Below are positions 1 to 6,900 of a DNA stretch of 10,140 nt, piece by piece. Position 1 is the stretch's first letter; each line of letters opens with the position of its first letter. The notes under the pieces are model-generated. The model was not told the DNA's origin. It did no database searches and was given only the letters and a program-made list of their open reading frames with translations. The translations under genes were made by a program, and so were the position numbers. The DNA comes from a bacterium (GTDB lineage: Bacteria > Pseudomonadota > Gammaproteobacteria > Burkholderiales > Methylophilaceae): contig DAIDAS010000411.1 of the NCBI GenBank assembly GCA_027310505.1, forward strand, positions 1 through 10,140, given 5' to 3'.

Positions 1-693
1 ATCCAGGGCTACGGGCTCACGGAAACCAGCCCGGTCATCGGCGTCAACCGTGTCGACGACAATGTTCCCTCAAGTATCGGCAAGGCAATTCCCGGCGTCG
101 AGGTCAAACTGGGGGAACACGATGCCCTGCTCGCACGCGGGCCGAATATCATGCTGGGTTACTGGCATAACCCGGAAGCCACGCGGGCGATGTTTACGGA
201 GGACGGCTGGCTCAACACCGGCGATATCGCCCGGATTGATGCGCAAGGGCATATCACCATCACCGGGCGCATCAAGGAAATCATCGTGCTCAACAACGGC
301 GAAAAAGTGCCGCCGGCAGACCTCGAATTTGCCATCCTGCGCGACCCGCTGTTTGAACAGGCGATAATCCTGGGAGAAGGCAAACCCTACCTGAGCCTGC
401 TGGCGGTGATCAACCGCGAACGCTGGGCCGAAGCCGCATGGGACCGCGACCTGCCGGCCGACTGGCCGGGCGGCTTGCAACACCCGCAGTCCAAGGCGTT
501 CGCGCTAACGCGCATCGCCCAACAGATGAAGGCATTTCCGGGCTATGCCCGCATCCGTCGCGTCGCCCTCCTGGACGAGCCGTGGACCATCGAAAACGGC
601 CTTCTCACGCCTACGCACAAGCTCAAGCGCAACGAGGTCCTCGAACGCTACCGCAGCGAATATGAAAAGCTTTACGAGGGCTACAACCCCTAA
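1..693 (+). CDS. AMP-forming acyl-CoA synthetase (long-chain type), C-terminal part
   Basis: The reading frame is open from the first base to a TAA at 691-693, so only the last 230 residues are visible and the N-terminal half lies left of the window. It belongs to the ANL adenylating superfamily, which activates a carboxylic acid with ATP to an acyl-AMP and then forms the CoA thioester. Visible motifs in order are YGLTETSP (A5) at the very start, GYWHNPEAT, WLNTGDIARID (A7, Asp codon 223-225), GRIKEIIVLNNGEKV (A8 hinge) and LTPTHKLKR near the C-terminus. The first Lys of KLKR (codon 619-621) is the likely catalytic lysine. The LTPTxKLKR ending is typical of long-chain fatty-acyl-CoA synthetases rather than acetyl-CoA synthetase, but the substrate cannot be read from this part. 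The gene converges on the small membrane-protein gene that ends at 732; no hairpin terminator is visible in the 38 bases between them. Confidence 0.9.
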   Translation: MQGYGLTETSPVIGVNRVDDNVPSSIGKAIPGVEVKLGEHDALLARGPNIMLGYWHNPEATRAMFTEDGWLNTGDIARIDAQGHITITGRIKEIIVLNNGEKVPPADLEFAILRDPLFEQAIILGEGKPYLSLLAVINRERWAEAAWDRDLPADWPGGLQHPQSKAFALTRIAQQMKAFPGYARIRRVALLDEPWTIENGLLTPTHKLKRNEVLERYRSEYEKLYEGYNP

Positions 694-731
694 CCCGCTC
701 GGTTTGGGCCGCCGGCTTCGACGTCGGAAAG

Positions 732-1124
732 TCAGGCAAGGCGCCCGAAGATGTAGCCAATGACGATACCGACGATCAATGCGATCGTCAGTCCCCGGTA
801 AGTCAGAACATCCTGTGAATAACCGCGCCGGATTGCGACAAAAGAGACCAGATATCCAACAGCGTTGAGCAGCCAGACGACAGGGATGCTCAGCACCTTG
901 ACGATCAGAGGGCCCACCACCGGCAACAATCCAATCACGTCGACCAGCCAGGTAAAGGCGCTGGATATAAAAACCAGCAGCAGGACGCAGCCTGCAACCA
1001 CGCGCCGGTCGACCCCGTAATGCAAACCCACCCATATCAACACAAGCAGCGCCGCCCAGACAGGCAGCATGATCTTCCAACTGCCCCGTGTGGGTGGGCT
1101 AAACAACTTGTCGATCAGGCTCAC
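732..1124 (-). CDS. Small multi-pass membrane protein of unknown function
   Basis: This 130-residue protein is dominated by hydrophobic segments, at about residues 19-37, 41-60, 62-83, 85-97 and 110-128. That suggests four or five inner-membrane spans. The short N-terminus (MSLIDKLFSPPTRGSWK) and a loop with RRGYSQD near residues 99-105 are the only polar stretches. I recognise no family or catalytic motif. The start is a GTG at 1122-1124; an internal ATG at codon 19 (1068-1070), preceded by GGAAG, is an alternative but would remove the N-terminal segment. The GTG lies 14 bases after the acnB stop on the same strand with no strong Shine-Dalgarno sequence, so translation may be coupled to acnB and the two probably share a transcript. 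This could be chance linkage; nothing in the sequence ties the protein to aconitase. Confidence 0.75.
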   Translation of the reverse strand: MSLIDKLFSPPTRGSWKIMLPVWAALLVLIWVGLHYGVDRRVVAGCVLLLVFISSAFTWLVDVIGLLPVVGPLIVKVLSIPVVWLLNAVGYLVSFVAIRRGYSQDVLTYRGLTIALIVGIVIGYIFGRLA

Positions 1125-1138
1125 TGGCTGGCTTACCG

Positions 1139-3703
1139 TTACATCCCCAGACCTATTTCCGAGAGGGGAATCACCTTTCTGGTGTACTCCGGCATCTGGT
1201 CGAAGTTGAGGTATCGGTAAATGTCACCAGCGTTCTTGCTCAACTTGTCGCCGACCGTGGTCAGGTATTCTTCAGGCGTTGGCATCTTGCCCAGACGCGC
1301 GCATACCGCGGCGAGTTCCGCCGAGCCCAGGTAGACCCGAGCATCCTTGCCCATACGGTTGTCGAAGTTGCGGGTGCTGGTGGAGAACACCGTGGCCTTG
1401 TCCGCCACACGCGCCTGGTTGCCCATGCACAGCGAGCAGCCCGGCACTTCGGTACGTGCGCCGGCACGACCGAATACTGCGTAGGCGCCCTCCTCGCGCA
1501 ATTCGGCTTCGTCCATGCGCGTCGGCGGAGCGATCCATAAACGGGTCGGGATCAGGCCGGCATCGTCCAACACCCTGGCTGCGGCGCGGTAGTGGCCGAT
1601 ATTGGTCATGCAGGAACCGATGAATACTTCGTCGATCTTGTCGCCGACCACGGCGGACAAAGGCTTGATGTCGTCCGGATCGTTAGGGCAGGCCACCAGG
1701 GGTTCCTTGATTTCGTCCAGATCGATTTCCAGCACATAGGCATATTCGGCATCGGCATCCGGCTCCAGCAGTTCCGGCGCATTTAGCCAGGCTTCCATCG
1801 CCTCGATGCGGCGGCGCAGTGTACGCTCATCCTGATACCCCTGCTCGATCATGTTTTCCATCAGGACAATATTGGAGTTGAGGAACTCGATCACCGGCGC
1901 TTTGTTCAGGCGCACCGTACAGCCGTTAGCAGAACGCTCGGCGGAGGCATCGGCAAATTCGAACGCCTGCTCCACCTTGAGGTCCGGCAGGCCTTCGATT
2001 TCGAGAATGCGGCCGTTGAAGATGTTCTTCTTGCCCTGCTTGCCGACAGTGAGCTCGCCTTTCTGGATCGCCGCATAAGGAATGGCGTTGACCAGGTCGC
2101 GCAGGGTGATGCCGGGTTGCATTTGACCCTTGAAACGCACCAGCACGGATTCCGGCATGTCGAGCGGCATGGCGCCCATGGCAGCGGCAAAGGCCACCAG
2201 CCCGGAACCGGCCGGGAACGAAATGCCGATCGGGAAACGGGTATGCGAGTCGCCACCGGTGCCGACGGTGTCCGGCAGGATCAGGCGATTGAGCCAGGAG
2301 TGGATCACGCCATCGCCTGGGTGCAAGCTGACGCCGCCCCGGCTGGACATGAATTCCGGCAGCGTGTGCTGCAGCTTGATGTCCACGGGCTTTGGATAGG
2401 CCGCAGTATGGCAGAAGCTCTGCATCACCAGATCGGCAGTGAAGCCGAGGCAAGCCAGTTCCTTGAGTTCGTCACGCGTCATGGCGCCGGTGGTGTCCTG
2501 TGAACCGACGGTAGTGATCTTGGGTTCGCAATAGGTACCGGGGCGCACTCCGGCCACGCCGCAGGCGCGACCGACCATTTTCTGTGCCAGCGTGTAACCC
2601 TTGCCGGTGTCTTTCGGCGCGACCGGCTTGATGAAGAGGTCGGACGACGGCTGGCCGAGCGCTTCGCGCGCCTTGGCTGTCAAACCACGGCCGATAATCA
2701 ATGGGATACGTCCACCGGCACGGACTTCGTCCGGCAGCGTCAGCGGCGCCATGTCAAAGCTGGCAATGACGGCGCCCTGCGCGTTCAGCACCTCGCCTTC
2801 ATACGGGCGGATGACGATCACGTCGCCGGTATTCATCTGCGAAACATCGCACTGGATCGGTAGCGCACCGGAATCTTCGGCGGTGTTGAAGAAAATCGGT
2901 GCGATCTTGCCGCCGATGACGATGCCACCGGTACGCTTGTTGGGGATATTCGGGATATCCTCGCCCATGTGCCACTGCACCGAATTGATGGCGGATTTGC
3001 GTGAGGAACCGGTGCCGACCACATCGCCGACATAGGCCAGCGGCAGCCCCTGCTGCTTGAGCGTTTCGATGGTGGCCAGACCATCCGGCATCTTGGAGAC
3101 GAGCATGGCTTTGGCGTGCAGCGGAATATCGGGGCGCGACCAGGCTTCTTGCGCCGGTGACAGGTCATCGGTATTGGTTTCGCCCGGCACCTTGAACACA
3201 ACGCACCTGATTTCGTTCGGCAATGCAGGACGACTGGTAAACCATTCGCCATTCGCCCACGACTCGATCAACTTTTTGGCATAGGTGTTGCCTGCCAGCA
3301 TTTTTTCCTGCACGTCGTGAAAAGCGTCGAACATCAGGGTGGTATGCGACAGCGCCCTGCCGGCTTCAGTACCCAGCGGCCCGTCCAGCAAAGCCACCAG
3401 CGCCTGCACGTTGTAGCCGCCCAGCATGGTGCCGAGCAATGCAACAGCCTTCTCCGGCGATACCAGCCTTGAGCTGGCCGTGCCCTTGGCGATATCGGAA
3501 AGAAACGCAGCCTTGACGTAGGCAGCCTGGTCCACGCCAGCGGGGATGCGATCCTGCAACAACTCGAGCAGCACGTCCTCTTCACCGACCGGCGGTTTTT
3601 TCAGCAGCTCGACCAGGGCTGCAGTTTGCTCCGCGTTAAGCGGCAGCGGCGGCAGGCCGAGCGCAGCGCGCTCGGCAACATGGGTACGGTAGGCGTTGAG
3701 CAT
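1139..3703 (-). CDS. acnB: Aconitate hydratase B (bifunctional aconitase / 2-methylisocitrate dehydratase)
   Basis: This cytoplasmic TCA-cycle enzyme interconverts citrate and isocitrate via cis-aconitate; AcnB enzymes can also act on 2-methyl-cis-aconitate. The 854-residue product is close to the 865 residues of E. coli AcnB and aligns from the first residue (MLNAYRTHVAERAALG). Domains run in the AcnB order: an N-terminal HEAT-like domain (about 1-160), the swivelling domain (about 165-375, with FKVPGETNTDDLSPAQEAWS) and the aconitase core (about 385-854, with GSQDTTGAMTRDELKELAC and VGTGGDSHTRFPIGIS). The 4Fe-4S ligands are in place: Cys about 698 in FIGSCMTNIGH, and Cys 756 and 759 in PGCSLCMGN. 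AGGAA lies 5 bases before the ATG and supports this start. The gene is complete, has a likely promoter at 3733-3738, and is followed at 14 bases by a small membrane-protein gene. In E. coli, AcnB that has lost its cluster binds mRNA; whether this one does is unknown. Confidence 0.98.
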   Translation of the reverse strand: MLNAYRTHVAERAALGLPPLPLNAEQTAALVELLKKPPVGEEDVLLELLQDRIPAGVDQAAYVKAAFLSDIAKGTASSRLVSPEKAVALLGTMLGGYNVQALVALLDGPLGTEAGRALSHTTLMFDAFHDVQEKMLAGNTYAKKLIESWANGEWFTSRPALPNEIRCVVFKVPGETNTDDLSPAQEAWSRPDIPLHAKAMLVSKMPDGLATIETLKQQGLPLAYVGDVVGTGSSRKSAINSVQWHMGEDIPNIPNKRTGGIVIGGKIAPIFFNTAEDSGALPIQCDVSQMNTGDVIVIRPYEGEVLNAQGAVIASFDMAPLTLPDEVRAGGRIPLIIGRGLTAKAREALGQPSSDLFIKPVAPKDTGKGYTLAQKMVGRACGVAGVRPGTYCEPKITTVGSQDTTGAMTRDELKELACLGFTADLVMQSFCHTAAYPKPVDIKLQHTLPEFMSSRGGVSLHPGDGVIHSWLNRLILPDTVGTGGDSHTRFPIGISFPAGSGLVAFAAAMGAMPLDMPESVLVRFKGQMQPGITLRDLVNAIPYAAIQKGELTVGKQGKKNIFNGRILEIEGLPDLKVEQAFEFADASAERSANGCTVRLNKAPVIEFLNSNIVLMENMIEQGYQDERTLRRRIEAMEAWLNAPELLEPDADAEYAYVLEIDLDEIKEPLVACPNDPDDIKPLSAVVGDKIDEVFIGSCMTNIGHYRAAARVLDDAGLIPTRLWIAPPTRMDEAELREEGAYAVFGRAGARTEVPGCSLCMGNQARVADKATVFSTSTRNFDNRMGKDARVYLGSAELAAVCARLGKMPTPEEYLTTVGDKLSKNAGDIYRYLNFDQMPEYTRKVIPLSEIGLGM

Positions 3704-3708
3704 GACAG

Positions 3709-3713
3709 TTCCT
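3709..3713 (-). promoter_or_regulatory. acnB ribosome binding site
   Basis: On the minus strand AGGAA sits 5 bases before the acnB ATG at 3701-3703. It agrees with the start chosen from alignment to E. coli AcnB. Confidence 0.7.
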
Positions 3714-3732
3714 GCAGAAAGCTAAAACGTTA

Positions 3733-3738
3733 ATTATA
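3733..3738 (-). promoter_or_regulatory. acnB promoter -10 box
   Basis: The minus strand reads TATAAT, a perfect sigma-70 -10 hexamer, at 3733-3738. A 17-base spacer leads back to ACCGTT (3756-3761), a poor -35. Transcription would start near 3726 and give a leader of about 20-25 bases before acnB. The weak -35 and an overlapping inverted repeat at 3747-3768 suggest an activator or repressor may act here; that is inference. Confidence 0.6.
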
Positions 3739-3746
3739 GCTGAGAC

Positions 3747-3768
3747 GCTGCCAGGAACGGTGGCAAGC
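3747..3768. repeat. Imperfect inverted repeat over the acnB -35 region
   Basis: TGCCA (3749-3753) and TGGCA (3761-3765) form a perfect 5-bp dyad with 7 bases between. The arms extend by a further GC/GC pair if one A (3766) is bulged. The dyad covers the predicted -35 hexamer of acnB, so an operator is plausible, but short dyads of this size also occur by chance. Confidence 0.35.
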
Positions 3769-3861
3769 ATCTCGCATGCGTCATCATAAACGTCAGGACG
3801 GTTTCCATCCGCTTTGAATCCGGTATTCTACCGATGACGGCACCACTTCCTGACTGACCAG
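3769..3861. other. Divergent intergenic segment with short dyads, no gene seen
   Basis: Between the acnB promoter and the tandem repeat there is no plausible ORF or RNA gene. It contains GGACGG-TTT-CCATCC (3796-3810, one mismatch), CGGTA-TTC-TACCG (3821-3833, perfect) and the palindrome ACTG-AC-CAGT (3853-3862), which abuts the tandem repeat. No T-run follows any of these, so terminators are unlikely. Confidence 0.3.
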
Positions 3862-3884
3862 TTAAATCTCTTTTAAATCTCTTT
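3862..3884. repeat. Exact 11-bp tandem repeat upstream of the c-di-GMP gene
   Basis: TTAAATCTCTT occurs twice head-to-tail at 3862-3872 and 3873-3883, and the match runs one base further. The 11-base period places both copies on nearly the same DNA face. It lies about 85-105 bases before the ATG of the large signalling gene, a position compatible with a regulator site. Direct repeats at about one helical turn are typical of OmpR/PhoB-type response-regulator boxes, but this sequence does not match a box I know. Confidence 0.5.
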
Positions 3885-3889
3885 GCTTG

Positions 3890-3915
3890 TGGCATGGCAA
3901 GAGCTGACATACACT
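3890..3915 (+). promoter_or_regulatory. Possible promoter of the c-di-GMP gene (sigma-54-like or weak sigma-70)
   Basis: TGGCATG at 3890-3896, four bases, then GAGCT at 3901-3905 gives the GG-N10-GC spacing of a -24/-12 element, but the TTGC half is degenerate. TTGTGG (3887-3892), 17 bases, then TACACT (3910-3915) is an overlapping weak sigma-70 alternative. Neither is convincing alone, and the gene has no clear Shine-Dalgarno sequence. Confidence 0.25.
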
Positions 3916-3968
3916 CTGACCGGAATAGTGCTTACTCCTGATAAAAGCTGACACCTGCCCGTTCACAG

Positions 3969-6900
3969 ATGACCTCCAGAATTTACCGGGCCGTTGCGCT
4001 CACTACCCTGATCATTCTCAGCGGCTGGTTATCACTCAAACTTGCGGTTCCCCCGGGGTACGCCAGTCCGATCTGGCCGCCAGCCGGGATCGCGCTGGCG
4101 GCGTTGCTGCTGTGGGGCAGATCATACTGGCCTGCAGTCTGGCTCGGTTCGTTCACGCTCAACCTGTGGCTAGGCTCGGCACAGGGCGCGCAGATATCGA
4201 CGAGCGCCCTGTTTTCCGCGATGGCGATTGCTTCAGGGAGCGCATCGCAAGCACTGGTCGCGGCATGGCTTTCTCAGAGATGGACACACACTGCGGTTCC
4301 GAAACTGGATACGCCGCGCAATATCCTTCTGTTTTTCGGGCTGGCCGGACCATTGGCCAGCCTGATCGCGCCCACCATCGGCGTAATCTCACTGATGCTC
4401 ACCGGCGTCATGCCCACGTCAGCGGCCTTGTTTTCCTGGTGGAACTGGTGGGTAGGCGACACCCTGGGCGTCATCATCGTCGCACCGCTGATCTTTTGCC
4501 TGTTGGCACCCCCGCGCAAACTCTGGGCAGTCCGCCGAATAACCGTCGTACTGCCTCAACTGATATTGATGGCAGCACTCATTGCCGTATTCGTGTTTGT
4601 CTTCCGTGCCGAGCAATCGCGCGTCCAGCTTGAATTCGACCACCGCGCCAGCGTGATCGACCGGCAGTTGACGGAGCGCCTGGATCAGATCATCAACGGT
4701 TCGCTGTCGTTGCGCGATTTATACAACGCCTCATCGGAAATCAACCGTCAGGATTTTTCCGCATTTTCGCGTAGCGTACTGGAGAGATACCCGGAAATCC
4801 AGATGCTGGAATGGCAACCGCGGATCACGCAAAAACAGCTCAGACAATTCGAAAAAACGGTACGTGCGGAAGGTTTTCCGGAATTCATGGTCAGGGAGCG
4901 CGCGGCAGATGGCTCACTGGTGCCGGCGCGAGGGCGCGAGGAGTATTTCCCCGTATTATTCATTGAACCATTCGCCGGAAACGAATCCGCCTTCGGCTTC
5001 GACTCAGCATCCAACCCGCTGAACCTGAAAGCCAAAGCACTTGCGCTTTCCACCGGAAAATCGACAGTCACACAAAAACTCAGGCTGGTACAAGATTCAC
5101 ACGATGAGTTTGGCGTACTTATTTCCACCCCGGTCTACCAGCGCGGCGAACGGCTCGATCCATCCCACCTTAGCGGATTTGTCGTCGGCATCTTCCGACC
5201 CAAACACCTGGTCGACCGAACCCTGGCGGGCATGAACCCGGAGCAATTCGGTATCGCCCTGTACGACCTGAGCGCGCCACGTGAAGAAGGCGAACTATTC
5301 ACCCTGCCGGTCAAGCACCCATTAGCCCAGGGAGATCGCCTTAAGGGCTGGCAACGTACGTTCCTGTTCGGCGACCGCGAATGGCAGCAGGTCATTACGC
5401 CGGACAGGAGTTTCATTGAAATGCACAGCTCGCCGCTGGCATGGATCACCATGATCGGCGGACTGATTTTCACGGGCCTGCTGAACATCTACCTGTTGAC
5501 CATCACCGGTCAGACCGCACATGTGAAGACCTTGGTCGAAAAGCGCACCCGTGAAGTGCACGCAAGTGAGAAGCGCCTGCGCTTTCTGCTCGAAACCAGC
5601 CCGATTGCCATCAGAATCGCCAGAAACGGCGGACGCGAAGTCGTTTTCGCCAACCCAAGATACGACGAGCTGATCATGGCCGAATCCGGACACGCCATCA
5701 GCGTGGACCCCAAAGCCTATTATGCCAATCCGCACGACTATGAAGAAATCCTGTATGAACTCTCTCTTGGCAGGCGTGTAGACAACCGGCTGGTGGAACT
5801 GTCGATTCCGGGGAAAATAAACAAATGGACGCTGGCATCCTACCTGCCCATCGAGTACGAAGGTGAAAAGGCAATCATCGGCTGGTTCTACGATATTACC
5901 GATCGCATTCAGACCACCCGGGCGCTGCAGGAAAGCGAAATCAGCCTGCGGTCAGCCCAGAAGGTTGCTCGCCTGGGGAGCTGGATACTCGATGTCGCCG
6001 CCAACAGTCTATCCTGGTCAGAACAAACCTACCGGATTTTCGGCCTCGAACCGGGTTCCCCCATGACTTACGAAACCTTCCTCGACTGCGTCCATCCTGA
6101 CGACCGGGAACGGGTCGATTTCGCATGGAAACATGCCCTCAATGGCGCCCCTTATAACATCGAACACCGCATTCTCGTCAATGGCCAGGTGCAATGGGTA
6201 CATGAGCATGCCGAGCTGAAATTCGATACGGAAAACCAGCTGTTGTCCGGTATCGGCACGGTACAGGACATTACCGAACGCAAGCAGGCCGAAGAGAAGC
6301 TGGTACTCGCCGCACGGGTATTCTCGGAAGCGCATGAAGGCATCACCATCACCGATGCCCTGGGTGTCATCATCGACGTCAACCCGACGTTCTGCGAAAT
6401 CACCGGCTTCAGTCGCGAAGAGGTCATCGGCAAGACGCCGGGCTTGCTCAAATCCGGCAAGCATCCGGTTGAATTCTACAGCGCCATGTGGCAGGCCCTG
6501 ATCGAACAAGGCCACTGGCAAGGCGAAGTATGGAACCGTAAAAAATCCGGTGAGCTATATGCCGAACTGCTGACCATCTCTGCCCTGCGTGACGAGAACG
6601 GACACACCCTGCACTATGTCGGACTGTTCTCGGATATCACCCAGAGCAAGCACCAGCAACAGGCGCTGGAAATGATGGCGCATTACGACGTGCTGACCCA
6701 ATTGCCCAACCGCGTGCTGTTTGCCGACCGTTTCAATCAGGCCATCGCCCGCTGCAAACGCGATGCCGGAACACTGCTGGCCGTGTGCTATCTCGATCTG
6801 GATGGTTTCAAACAGGTCAACGATACCCTGGGGCACGAAGCGGGCGACCAGCTTCTAATACAGGTGGCGGAACGCATCAAATCGATGCTGCGTGAAGAAG

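Noticed and set aside
694..731. CGACGTCG palindrome between the convergent ligase and membrane-protein genes as a bidirectional terminator.
   Set aside because: The palindrome (719-726) has no loop and no adjacent T-run on either strand, so it cannot act as an intrinsic terminator.
505..1080. A 191-codon minus-strand frame spanning the ligase end and the small membrane-protein gene.
   Set aside because: It overlaps two better-supported genes on both strands and has no motif; its composition looks like an out-of-frame translation.
2117..2503. Long plus-strand open frames inside acnB (for example 2117-2503 and 2601-3035).
   Set aside because: They lie antisense to a full, well-conserved acnB, have Arg/Pro/Ser-rich shadow composition, and show no family motif or start signals.
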